A stretch of 64,000 bases of DNA from Tupaia tana (GCA_026018925.1 JAKSZU010000031.1:11412648-11476647), one strand, 5' to 3'; shown: positions 52,386 to 61,640, counted from the first letter of the stretch. Notes: generated from the letters alone by a model not told the origin. A program made the numbers and translations.

Positions 52386-52600
52386 CAGATGGTGGTCCAC
52401 AAATAAAACGTAACCCTCTGTGAGGCAGACCCACAGTGGGAGGTTGTTGTTTCACAACTGAAGACCTCTCTGAGTACGCTGGGCACCTGGTCTAGAAGCA
52501 GGGAGGTCGGAGAGTGGGTCACACACAATGTAGAGATCCCGCTGTGCTGCTTTCTCTCTCTCTTTCTTGCTCATGGAAGGAAAAAATAAATTTTAAAAAG
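52386..52600 (+). mobile_element. SINE-D copy
   Basis: GATGGTGGTCCACAAATAAA, CCCTCTGTGAGGCAGACCCA, GAAGACCTCTCTGAGTACGC, ending TTCTTGCTCATGGAAGGAAA. One of the better preserved copies. Confidence 0.87.
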
Positions 52601-52608
52601 AAAAGCAT

Positions 52609-52935
52609 TGGGGCCAGCAGGTGGTGTGCTGGTGAAGGCTCTCTGAACTCCCACATAACCGACTGTGCTTCAAGGCCATCCCCCTGGGGGGTGATTTCTC
52701 GCTTTCTGTCTCCCTGTCTCTCTGTCTCTGTCTTTCTGGCGAGCACACGCACCAGACCTGGCAGTTTGAAAACCACCCCAGGCACACGTGCATGTGTGCC
52801 CAAAATCCCAGGAGGAGAAGGGATTGTGGCACAGCCATCGCCCCTGGGGAGTGATTTCTCACGTTCCCTTTCTCTGTCTCTCTCTTTCTCCAGTGAGTAC
52901 ATGCGTCCTATGGCAAAAACTGAAAATGAATTTAA
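52609..52935 (+). mobile_element. mosaic SINE-L with an inserted 80-bp SINE block
   Basis: The head (GGGGCCAGCAGGTGGTG to GTGCTTCAA) breaks inside the B box. Then 52674-52753 is a SINE-L 3' block identical to 53227-53306. Then the original continues at AGACCTGGCAGTTTGAAAAC through a complete body and end CCTATGGCAAAAAC. Confidence 0.93.
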
Positions 52936-53071
52936 AAAAAGCTTTGACCTCCACGGTAAAATATTTTTTAAAATTCCCTTTACATTCATAACAAAACATA
53001 TGTTCTCACTACGCCAATTCTACTTAGCCTTGAATTGGAAATCTTATATGACTATAAAAATTGAAAATGAC

Positions 53072-53336
53072 AAGACCAGTAGTTGGTGTAATGGCTATGT
53101 CGCTGGACTCCCATGTAGTCAACTGCGGTTCGAGTCCCGGACCCAGTGGCTGAAACTCACACCAGGTGCGTGTGCGTGCATGCCCAAGATCCCGAGAGGA
53201 GAATGGAGGAGAAGGGATTGCAGCGTGGCCATCCCCCTGGGGGGTGATTTCTCGCTTTCTGTCTCCCTGTCTCTCTGTCTCTGTCTTTCTGGCGAGCACA
53301 CGCACCCTATAGCAAAAATCTCTAAAAAAAAAAAAC
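53072..53336 (+). mobile_element. SINE-L copy with TSD, source-like for the 80-bp block
   Basis: TSD TTGAAAATGAC (53061-53071, 53337-53347). A box TGGTGTAATGG, B box GGTTCGAGTCC, end CGCACCCTATAGCAAAAATC. Confidence 0.96.
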
Positions 53337-53347
53337 TTGAAAATGAC

Positions 53348-53877
53348 TGGAATGGACTGTTAATATTAAAAGTCACTGCAGAATGTATGTATATATTAAA
53401 TAGATGCATATATTACATTTATTTATATGTATTTATTTTATATGTATATTTATGTCTCTATATTTATTTACATAGATTTATTTTGCATAAATACAGTCAA
53501 GAATAAAATAATGAGCAAATGTTTTTAAATGTGCTCCATCCAAATATCAGGACACAGGTATTCGTAGAAATCATTTAGACCAGCAACTACCAAAGAGCAA
53601 ACAAAGCTGTGATTTGTTCAGAAATACCAAGTACATTGGCAATCCACCTGTAAGTGCCGAGAGAAAACGTGACTACAAAATAAGTGAGAACTTTGTGTAC
53701 CAAAGAGCCAAGCACTTGAAGGGGTAGCACAGCAGACCGGAGATGTAGGCTATTTTGAATACGCACAGTCCACTGAAGGGTGTAAACATGGTCGTTCTCC
53801 TGAAATGCATGGAGAAGAATTCCATCCATTCTCCACCAAATGCGTTGTGAATTTCTAACTTAGTATTGTCTTTCTCT
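53348..53877. other. unique sequence; ATTT-rich then non-repetitive
   Basis: 53400-53475 is TTTATTTA-rich. 53540-53860 is unique, and its 80-codon minus frame (53587-53829) is not low complexity but I recognise nothing in it. Confidence 0.5.
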
Positions 53878-53915
53878 CCCTTCCTTCCTTCCTTCCTTCC
53901 TTCCTTCCTTCCTTC
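53878..53915 (+). repeat. (CCTT)n microsatellite
   Basis: Perfect TTCC units. Confidence 0.97.
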
Positions 53916-53974
53916 ATTTATTTATTTACATTCAATAGCTGCTTATTATGAGAGCATGCTACATCTCAGAGAAG

Positions 53975-54207
53975 AGGCTGAAAACTAGGGTAGACAGGGA
54001 ACTCAAACAACTTACCCCTCAAAAATCATCAACCCTATTAAAAGATGAGCAACAGAGCTGGATAGAGACCTTTCTAAAGAAGACATATGAATGGCCAAAA
54101 AGCATATGAAAAAAATGCTCAACACCCCTTATCATAAGGGACATGAGAACCTATATGTCTTGATTTAACAATGTCCACCCTCAAGTGCATATGCAACACA
54201 TCTGAGG
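53975..54207 (+). pseudogene. L1 ORF2 C-terminal remnant
   Basis: GGGAACTCAAACAACTTACC, ATCAACCCTATTAAAAGATG, AAAGAAGACATATGAATGGC and CATATGAAAAAAATGCTCAA follow the order of the late ORF2 region of mammalian L1 (downstream of the reverse transcriptase). The frame is broken and flanks are lost. A SINE-L interrupts the sequence just downstream. Confidence 0.82.
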
Positions 54208-54219
54208 CCAAGAACCACA

Positions 54220-54491
54220 GTTTTTTAAAGAGATTTTTGCTATAGGGCATGTGCACTTGCCAGAACGATAGAGAGAGAGAGAGAGAGAGACAGACAGAGA
54301 GACAGCAAGCGAGAAATCAGCCCCTAGGGGGGATGGCCACGCCACAATCCCTTCTCCTCCATTCTCCTCTTGAGATCTTGGGCACGCATGCACATGCTCC
54401 CGGCATGAGTTTAAGCCACTGGGATTGGGACTCGAACTGCGGTCGACTACATGGGAGTCCAGCGACGTAGCCATTATGCCAACTGCTGGTC
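54220..54491 (-). mobile_element. SINE-L copy with perfect TSD
   Basis: TSD CCAAGAACCACA (54208-54219, 54492-54503). B box on minus AGTTCGAGTCC. The TCTCTG stretch has a (GA)n expansion at 54270-54288. Confidence 0.97.
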
Positions 54492-54503
54492 CCAAGAACC
54501 ACA

Positions 54504-54927
54504 TTTTGAAGGACAATGGCAGATCACTGTGATGGCTCTCCTTCTAGACAAGACTTCCATAGCTATGGCTGCAGAGTTTCGGCTGGGTAGATTAAAATAA
54601 AACCCTATAAAATACAGAGCTTAGATTTATGGCGCATGGCCATTTTCATATTACAAAGTTTGCATTCCGAGCCGCCGGCAAAAGCCATGCCAGGCATGCA
54701 ATAAATCATGCTGGAATAACTGGATTCTGTAACTTTTGCTTTGGGCTGCTTGGGACAGATACTATAACAGATTCAGTGCTTTAATCAAACAGCATTTTCC
54801 TGTCTTTATCTACTCATAAGGGAAAAGGTGTACGGTCGAAAGCACCAGAAAGCTACCCTGCATTCAGAAGTGTGTCATTTTCTTCTTTCTCTTCCTGGAA
54901 GGCAGAATACCAGTAGTATAGCTTTAA
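54504..54927. other. unique sequence, possibly conserved, no gene
   Basis: 54650-54840 (GCATTCCGAGCCGCCGGCAA, ATGCAATAAATCATGCTGG) looks non-repetitive and compositionally mixed. No coding signal. Confidence 0.5.
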
Positions 54928-54939
54928 AAAGGTTGCTTT

Positions 54940-55189
54940 GGGCCGACAGGTGGTATAATTGTTAAGGTGCTGGACTCCCACATGGCTGACTATAGTTCGA
55001 GTCCTGGACCCGGCAGCTTGAAACACACCAGGCATGTGTGCGCGCATGTCCCAAGTCCCAAGAGAAGAATGGTGTTGAAGGGATTGTGGTATGGCCACCC
55101 CCTGGGGGGGTGATTTCTCACTTTCTATCTCTCTGTCTCTCCAGTGAGTGCATGCACCCTGTAACAAAAATCTCTCAAAATAAATAAAG
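54940..55189 (+). mobile_element. SINE-L copy with TSD
   Basis: AAGGTTGCT flanks both ends (54929-54937, 55190-55198). B box AGTTCGAGTCC, palindrome CCCCCTGGGGGGG, tail AATAAATAAAG. Confidence 0.95.
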
Positions 55190-55289
55190 AAGGTTGCTAT
55201 GCATAAATTAAAAAAAAAGAAAAAAACAACGTTCTTACCATAATCAAGAAGCAAAAAAGTGGGACAATTCACACATTTGAAGGATTTTC

Positions 55290-55332
55290 TCTTCCTCTCT
55301 CTCTCTCTCTCTCTTTTTTTTTTTTTTTTTTT
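55290..55332 (+). repeat. (CT)n followed by T run
   Basis: Polypyrimidine stretch before the next SINE. No element was recognised on either side to claim it. Confidence 0.92.
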
Positions 55333-55349
55333 AATATAAAGAGTGGTTT

Positions 55350-55582
55350 CGGGGGCCAGCAAGTGGCATGATAGTTAAGGCCCTGAAGTTCCATATGGCT
55401 GACTACAGTTCAAGTCCCAGATCTGGTGGCTTGAAACTCACACCAGGTACATGTGTGTGCATGCCCAAAATCCTGAGAGGAGAATGGAGAAGGGATTGCA
55501 GCATGCCCATCCTTCCTGGGGGATGATTCTCACTTTCCCTCTCACTGTCTGTTTCTCCTGCGAACTCACATGCTCTATGACA

Positions 55583-55610
<28 letters not shown>
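55350..55610 (+). mobile_element. SINE-L copy with TSD
   Basis: AAAGAGTGGTTT (55338-55349) and AAAGAGTAGTTT (55611-55622). B box AGTTCAAGTCC, A22 tail. Confidence 0.95.
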
Positions 55611-55614
<4 letters not shown>

Positions 55615-55838
55615 AGTAGTTTTATCGCAGAATCCCAAAAATCTGACCTGATTGCAAATTGCAATGGTTAGAAGTACATCTTCTAGTTACATTAGGTGCA
55701 AGAGATTTGGAAGAGCAGAATACATGAAAGCTCACAGTGATCATCCTGAACAAATGCGTATCTTGCTATCAAATGTCACTTATGTCCACCGCTGTCAATG
55801 TGATGGGGGGGGGGGAAATAACAGAAATCTTCATAATG

Positions 55839-55909
55839 TGGGCAGGCAGGTGGCATGGTGGACTCCCACGTGGCCAACCATGGTTCGAGTCCCAGACCTG
55901 GTGGCTTTC

Positions 55910-55947
<38 letters not shown>

Positions 55948-56023
55948 CCCGCTCCCTGGTCAAATTAAAATAAATAAATAAATTAGAATAAATAAAGTTA
56001 TATAAAATAATTATCTAAAGAAA
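55839..56023 (+). mobile_element. SINE-S lacking the A-to-B spacer, TSD
   Basis: AGAAATCTTCATAATG (55823-55838) and AGAAATCTCCATAATG (56024-56039). About 12 bases (TTAAGGCACT region) just after the A box are missing. B box GGTTCGAGTCC is intact. (CT)n at 55905-55946. Confidence 0.95.
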
Positions 56024-56135
56024 AGAAATCTCCATAATGCATACTTACATACATATCCATAAAATTCCAGGAGAGTCCCAAAGCTCAACATGAGACGTAA
56101 ATCCTTCAAACTTGCAGAAGATCACATTGGGGAAC

Positions 56136-56378
56136 TTTTATTTAAAGACAGATTTTTACTGTAGGGCACCTGCTCTCACCAGAGAGACAGAAAGTGAGAA
56201 ATCACCCCCCAGGGGGGCTGGCCATGATGCAATCTCTTCTCCTCCATTCTCCTCTTGAGATTTTGTGCATGGACGCACACAAGCCTGGTGTGGGTTTCAA
56301 GCCTCTAGATCTGGGACTCAAACTGTGGTCTGCCGTGTAAGAATGCACTAATGTAACCATTACACCATGTACTGGTCC
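56136..56378 (-). mobile_element. SINE-L copy with TSD
   Basis: CACATTGGGGAAC (56123-56135) and CACATTGGTGAAC (56379-56391). B box on minus AGTTTGAGTCC, palindrome CCCCCCAGGGGGG. Confidence 0.95.
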
Positions 56379-56391
56379 CACATTGGTGAAC

Positions 56392-57497
56392 ATCTTTATG
56401 ATAGTGACGTAGAAAATTATGTCTCAAACCATCTATTAGAATACTTTCTACAAAGCAATGGATGTCCAATTTGAATGGAGAAAAATATGCATTTCTTGTA
56501 AGATAGAGACACTGTAATTAGTTGAAAAAAAAAAAACCAATGTGAACTCTGGAATTAAGCCATCGAAGTTTTCCAGCTCTTTGTTGAGCATTGTAATGAA
56601 ATTTTCACTTCTGAACGAAAAAAATAAATAAGCGAGAGATTGAATTCACAACATGAGTTATGGCAAAATATGCTTTGTGATGAATGTTTTTAATGCGTTC
56701 ATTTATATGCTTTTCTCGTCCACCTCCTGGTAACTGTTTACAAACCCATACCTGATTGAATTACATGTATTTGATTGATTTTTTTAAAAAATATAGCAAG
56801 CAGTGAATCAGAACTGTAAAAATGTAGCCCACTGTGCTCAAATAAATCTGATTAAGGAAACACACATATTCTTTGTCTAGAATCGTTTTATTTTTCCTGT
56901 TCAACGGTTCTGTATAAATACCTCAGGTGAGAATCGATGTTAATCATTTTTTGGAGCATGGCCCATAAAAGACTGAAAAGCCGTTTTTAGATGTGATTAT
57001 ATATTAAGTGGGAACATTTGGACTTAGCCAAGTTCCAAAATTAAATAATTAGGGAGATTGTTACAAAGGGAAATAAAAACTCTTTAGAAAAAGATTGCCT
57101 CTGGGCTTGCTGTCATAAATGGGTGCATTCTGTAGACTTACATATTTATCGTAGCATTTATCCTAAACGCGGAAGGAAGAAAGTATTCCTTTGGAAAAGA
57201 AGAAAAAATAAAAGTGTATTTTATTTTATTCTTGCAAGAGAGCGTGCTTATGTGCAGAAAGGATGCTGTACTATTCCATTCTGTCTCCTACCTATGCATG
57301 CATTCCTCAAGTTGCTTTACTGAGCAGCGTGGGGTCACTGTCTTATCATACAGCTACATAGACTGATTCCATGTATTTTGTATGATTACGTAGATTTCCT
57401 TCTTAGCTGTGGGAAATGGTTCGTGTAAACATACAGTTCTTAATTAAAAATTCAGTAGTGAATGCCTTTACTCTACTTTTAATGAAAGTGTGGTTGT
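56392..57497. other. SINE-free AT-rich island, 1.1 kb
   Basis: Among the longest intervals without any SINE, MITE or microsatellite. Homeobox-like ATTA/TAAT motifs are frequent (GATGTTAATCATTT, AAATTAAATAATTAGG). No coding signal. This fits a constrained non-coding region, but the density of ATTA is expected in AT-rich DNA. Confidence 0.55.
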
Positions 57498-57756
57498 ATC
57501 TTTTTTTTTTTTTAAGAGAGATTTTTGCTATAGGGCACATGCGCTAGCCAGACAGAGAAAGACAGGGAGACAGAAAGTGAGAAATCACTCCCAGAGGGGA
57601 TGGCCACGCTGCAATCCCTTCTCTTGCATTCTCCTCCCAGGATTTTGGGCTCGTATGCACATGTGTCTAGTGTGAGTTTTAAGGTGCAGGATTCGAGCCA
57701 CAGTCGATTACGTGGGAGTCCAGTGATGGAACCATTATGCCATCTGCTGGTTCCAG
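57498..57756 (-). mobile_element. SINE-L copy
   Basis: T13 tail complement, palindrome CCCAGAGGGG, B box on minus GGCTCGAATCC, with a few bases lost before it (AAGGTGCAGG). Confidence 0.93.
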
Positions 57757-57789
57757 TAAACTCTAGTTGTTTTTAAGAATTATTTATTG

Positions 57790-58062
57790 GGAACCAGCAG
57801 TTAGCGTAATGGCTATGTCGCTGGACCCCCACGTAGTTGACCGCGGTTCGCGTCCCGGACCCGGTGGCTTACAACTCACGCCGGGCGCGTGTGCGTGCGT
57901 GCCCAAGATCCCGAGAGGAGAACGGAGGAGAAGGGATTGCAGCGTGGCCATCCCCCCTGGGGGGTGATTTCTCACTTTCTGTCTCTATGTCTCTCTCTGT
58001 CTGTCTGGCGAGCGCACGCGCCCTATAGCGAAAAACCTCTCCAAAAAGAAAAAAAAAAAAAA
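57790..58062 (+). mobile_element. SINE-L, young B-box variant, reference copy
   Basis: TSD AAGAATTATTTATTG, 15 bp perfect (57775-57789, 58063-58077). A box TAGCGTAATGG (57802-57812), B box GGTTCGCGTCC (57845-57855), palindrome CCCCCCTGGGGGG, end CGCCCTATAGCGAAAAACC. CpGs are nearly all intact (GCCGGGCGCGTGTGCGTGCG), so this may be the youngest insertion in the window. Confidence 0.98.
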
Positions 58063-58228
58063 AAGAATTATTTATTGTATGTGTCATTATTTTTTAATTT
58101 GCTATAGGACGTGAGCGCTCACCAGAGAGAGAGAGAAAGTGAGAAAGCAAGCTGCCAGATCTGGGACTCGAACTGCAGTTGGCTGTATAGGATTCAGCAC
58201 CTCAACCATCGCCCCACCTGCAGGTCCC
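58063..58228 (-). mobile_element. SINE-S, its tail hit by the young SINE-L
   Basis: Body and head 58085-58228 (B box on minus AGTTCGAGTCC). Its AAT-rich tail complement contains the target AAGAATTATTTATTG of the SINE-L at 57790. Confidence 0.88.
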
Positions 58229-58250
58229 ATCTATTATATAAAAGGTATTA

Positions 58251-58501
58251 AGGAGGAACCACCAGACGGCATAATGGTTACATCACTGGACTCCCATGTA
58301 GTTGACAGCGGTTCAAGTCCCAGACTGGGTGGCTTAAAACTTACACCAGGCATGCGTGCCCAAAATCCCAAGAGGAGAGTGGAGGAGAGGAGACTTCAGT
58401 GTGGCCATTTCCCCTGGGGGGTGATTTCTCCCTTTCTGCCTCTCTGTCTCTGTCTCTCTGGTGAGAGTTCACACTCTATAGCAAAAATCTCTCTCCAAAA
58501 A
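58251..58501 (+). mobile_element. SINE-L, first of three at one target
   Basis: Preceded by AAAAGGTATTA (58240-58250) and followed by the same 11-mer (58502-58512). B box GGTTCAAGTCC. The GTGTGTGCGTG segment is shortened. Confidence 0.95.
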
Positions 58502-58512
58502 AAAAGGTATTA

Positions 58513-58698
58513 TGGGACCAGCAAGTGGTTAAGGGGGTGGGCTTCCACATGGTCAACTGTGTTCAAGTCTCAAACCTGGCGGCTTGCTTTTTCTCTTTTT
58601 CTCTCTCTCTGTCTCTCTCTGGTGAGTGTGTATGTTCTGTAGCAAATTAAGAAATAATAATAATGATAAATAAAATAAAATAAATAATTCTTTTTTAA
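58513..58698 (+). mobile_element. SINE-S, second of three at one target
   Basis: Between AAAAGGTATTA at 58502 and at 58699. Anticodon arm shortened, B-box region TGTTCAAGTCT, end TGTAGCAAATTAAGAAATAA. Confidence 0.95.
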
Positions 58699-58710
58699 AA
58701 AAGGTATTAC

Positions 58711-58996
58711 AAGGAGCCAACAGTTAGCATAATCGCTATGTCGCTGGACTCCCATGTAGTCGACCGTGGTTCACGTCCTGGACCCGGTGGCTTAAAACTC
58801 ATGCCGGGCGCGTGTGCGTGCGTGCCCAAGATCCCAAGAGGAGAATGGAGGAGAAGGGATTGCGGCGTGGCCACCCCCCCGGGGAGTGATTTCTCACTTT
58901 CTGTCTCTCTGTCTCTCTCTGCCTGTCTGGCGAGTGCACGCGCCCTATAGCAAACACCTCTTCAAAAAAAAAAAAATAAATAAATAATAAAAAAAT
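58711..58996 (+). mobile_element. SINE-L, third of three at one target
   Basis: Follows the third AAAAGGTATTA (58699-58709) and ends before AAAGTATATTAC (58997-59008). B box GGTTCACGTCC (CpG-decayed form of the young GGTTCGCGTCC), palindrome CCCCCCCGGGG. Confidence 0.93.
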
Positions 58997-59008
58997 AAAG
59001 TATATTAC

Positions 59009-59237
59009 AAACATTTCTAGTTAAACTGGTAGATTTTGAGTTTTACTTAAAAGGCTTTTTTTCACTCAAAGAGTAAAAGAAATGGAAGTTTTGGGTTTCC
59101 TTCTCATAATCAGCTATTTTATTTTGACTACACTGGCTATAGACTAAATGTCAGTATACGTTTGTGTCTGCATGGGTTTTTGTTGTCTGTTCTCCTGGCT
59201 TTTCCATCTCATTTATTAATGCCATTCCATGCTTTTT
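59009..59237. other. unique sequence, no gene
   Basis: Nothing recognised. Confidence 0.55.
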
Positions 59238-59571
59238 TGGGAAAGAATTATTTATTTAATTTCTATATTTATGATGAATTTGCTGCTGCTGATGACGTGA
59301 ATAATAATGATTTTGTCTTGATTGATAGGCAAGGCATTCCTTCTGGAAAAACAAATGTAATACTCTGTAAAGATATGTGTGATTCAACGTAATGCAAGCA
59401 AGATTATTATAATAAATAAGAAATAAAATTTCTAAAAATGTTGCCATAGGGCACATGTGCTAGAGAGAGAGAGAGAGAGAGACAGTAAAAGCAAACCTCT
59501 AGGTTCAGAACTCGAACCGTAGTTAGCCGTGTGGGAGTCCAGCACCTTAACCACCATGCCACCTGTTGGCC
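59238..59571 (-). mobile_element. outer SINE-S with TSD, split by a retroposon
   Basis: CCATTCCATGCTTTTT (59222-59237) and CCATTCCATACTTTTT (59572-59587). Tail piece 59238-59280 ends AATTTGC and body/head is 59437-59571 (B box on minus GGTTCGAGTTC). Confidence 0.88.
59281..59436 (+). mobile_element. A-rich retroposon end, copy 2
   Basis: GGCATTCCTTCTGGAAAAAC, AATGTAATACTCTGTAAAGA and GATTCAACGTAATGCAAGCA match 48940-49040. Ends in AATAAATAAGAAATAAAAT. It lies within the tail of a SINE-S. Confidence 0.8.
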
Positions 59572-59670
59572 CCATTCCATACTTTTTAATTAGGGAGCAT
59601 TTTCAAAAACATCACATTAACGTATATCTCATCTCTACTCATTTCTCTTCCCAGTCTTAAGATAATCATT

Positions 59671-59865
59671 GTTTTTGACAGAGAGAGGTTTTTGCTATTA
59701 GGGCACTTGTGCTCGCCAGAGAGACAGAGACAGAGAGACAGAAAGTGAGAAATCACCCCCCAGGGGGGATGGCCACACCACAATCCTTTCTCGTCCATTC
59801 TCCTCTTGGGATTTTAGGCATGCACGCACACACGCCCGGTGTGAGTTTCAAGCCTCCAGGTCCAG
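59671..59865 (-). mobile_element. SINE-L, 5'-truncated, perfect TSD
   Basis: GATAATCATT (59661-59670, 59866-59875). Contains 3' end and body to AAGCCTCCAGGTCCAG and stops before the B box, so it inserted without a promoter. Confidence 0.95.
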
Positions 59866-59910
59866 GATAATCATTTTTGAACAGATAATGTGATGAGAAA
59901 CTTTTTGTTC

Positions 59911-60150
59911 AGAGCCAAATGGTGGCCCAGAAGTAAAACAGGATGCTCTGTGAAGCTGATCCACATGGCAGAGTTGCATGTTCAAGTCCTGAGACATCCC
60001 TGAGTACACCAGACAGACCTGTGCCCGTGATCCAGGACTGGCCAGGACTAAGCATAGATCGTGGTGTCTACATCCCTACTGGGGGTGCTGTCTCTCTATC
60101 TCTCTGTCTCTCTCATTGGCTCATGGAAGAAATAAACAAACAAACTGAAA
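59911..60150 (+). mobile_element. SINE-D copy
   Basis: AGCCAAATGGTGGCCCAGAA, GCTCTGTGAAGCTGATCCAC, CATGTTCAAGTCCTGAGACA, TCTCATTGGCTCATGGAAGA, tail AAATAAACAAACAAAC. The best model copy for the family. Confidence 0.9.
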
Positions 60151-60164
60151 AATGAAAGAAACTA

Positions 60165-60404
60165 TGGGGCCAGCAGAAGGCACGGTGGCTAAGCCAACTG
60201 GATCCCGCATGGCTGAGTACAGAGTTTGCATCCCAGACCCGGATGTTTGGAAAGCGTGCCGGGCCCATGTGCAGGTGTGCCCAAAATCCTGAGAGAAGGG
60301 ATTGCGGTGTGGCCATCCCCCTGGTATGTGATTTCTCACTTTCTCTCTCTCCCTGTTACTCTCTGGTCAGCACACAATCCCCATAGCAAAAGCAAAAACA
60401 AAAC
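60165..60404 (+). mobile_element. SINE-L copy
   Basis: Head GGGGCCAGCAGAAGGC, diverged B box (GAGTTTGCATCC), palindrome lost, end CCCATAGCAAAAGC. Confidence 0.9.
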
Positions 60405-60721
60405 TAGCTTGTGAATCTGAAAGCTCACTACCCTATATTTTGTAATAGAATATATTACCTGTGTTTAATGGGTTGTTATATAGATTTAATAGACGATTTC
60501 ATTATTTTCTGCTTCCTCGGTGTCTTCCTCTACAGAAATGCTTTGTCACAAGACCAGTCGTCACTAAAAGCAAAGAAAACCTCGGCAAAGTGCCCCATTT
60601 CAGGCCCAGGTAGTCGCATCTGTCTCTGTCATTGGGTTTCCTCCGTCCTTTGACTACATGGGTTATTCCGTCTCCTCTTTTTTCTGCTTACCCTTTATTT
60701 TTTTGGTTATATATTAATTTT
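60405..60721. other. unique sequence, no gene
   Basis: Nothing recognised. Confidence 0.55.
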
Positions 60722-60945
60722 CTCCATGAGAGAAAGTGAGAGATAGGGAAAGCCTTTATGCCCAGATCGTAGGCATCTATGCATGTGTGCATGTGTATGT
60801 GTGCATGTGTATGTGTGCATGTGTATGTGTGCATGTGTATGTGTGCATGTGTCTGGCATGTTCAGAGTGTCCAGGGTGTTCCCAGGCTGCAAATCCACAA
60901 CCTTCTGAGTTGCACTGGTCCCGCCCTGCCCCACTGCATACTCTC
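60722..60945 (-). mobile_element. SINE-D copy with minisatellite
   Basis: CTCCATGAGAGAAAGTGAGA at the 3' end, ATGTTCAGAGTGTCCAGGGT and GCACTGGTCCCGCCCTGCCC toward the head. The internal GTGTGC motif has expanded. Confidence 0.75.
60781..60853 (+). repeat. 14-bp minisatellite, about 5 units
   Basis: Unit GTGCATGTGTATGT, perfect alternation of purine and pyrimidine. All frames stay open on both strands, giving Cys/Met/Val or Thr/His/Tyr repeats. Confidence 0.95.
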
Positions 60946-61021
60946 CATCTCACCTGCTCCAAGGAAGCAACAGGTTCACTAGTGACCAGTACGTACTGTT
61001 CATGCTTCATCCATTTATCTC

Positions 61022-61291
61022 ACATATTTATTTATTTTTATGAGAGATTTCTGCTATGGGGCCATGCATACTCGCCAGAGACACAGAGACAGACAGAGAG
61101 ACAGAGAGTGAGAAATCACCCCCCAAGGAGACAGCCAAGGTGCCATCCCGTCTCCTCCATTCTCCTCTCAGGATTTTGGGCACACATGCACATGAACCTG
61201 GTGTGAGTTTAAGCCACCGGGTCTGGGACTCGAACCACCGCTGACCTTGTGGGTGTTCAGTGCCTGAACCATGACACCACCTGCTGGCCCC
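61022..61291 (-). mobile_element. SINE-L copy
   Basis: Tail complement ATTTATTTATTTTTATGAGA, B-box region on minus GGTTCGAGTCC, head end CCACCTGCTGGCCCC, palindrome decayed to CCCCCCAAGG. Confidence 0.92.
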
Positions 61292-61303
61292 AAGTTTTTT
61301 TTT

Positions 61304-61491
61304 CATTTATCTCTTCCATAGACGAGACAGAGGAAGAGACAGAGAGATAGCACTCCACCACAGCCTTGGCCAGCCCAAGGTCATGGCCACACAGATACCC
61401 AGAGACGTCTCTGGTTGGGACCCCAGAGCCACCCCATGTGGGGAGCCCTCACAGAGTATTACATTGAACGGTGCACCACCAGCTGGCCCCT
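61304..61491 (-). mobile_element. SINE-D copy
   Basis: CATTTATCTCTTCCATAGAC 3' end, GGTCATGGCCACACAGATAC, GGTTGGGACCCCAGAGCCAC, head end CACCAGCTGGCCCC. Confidence 0.85.
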
Positions 61492-61640
61492 GATTTCTAC
61501 ACACATACGGCTCTTCCCCTCGAGTCCTCCTGGAGGCCAGGACAACGCTTTCTCACCTCCCTTCCCGATCCTCCTCACTTCACACCGACGCACACTCTTG
61601 GGGCTGCTGTGCTGCAGGATCCTCTCACGGGAGGGTCCCC

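Noticed and set aside
53072..53160. tRNA gene
   Set aside because: The A and B boxes belong to a SINE head. The anticodon and acceptor stems do not pair as a functional tRNA would, and the body and A tail follow.
52514..53506. 330-codon + frame, the longest in the window
   Set aside because: It runs through a SINE-D end, two SINE-L copies and AT-rich DNA. No domain is present and the SINE-derived peptides recur elsewhere.
60781..60853. CRISPR-like array
   Set aside because: It is a head-to-tail 14-bp minisatellite with no unique spacers, in a mammalian context.
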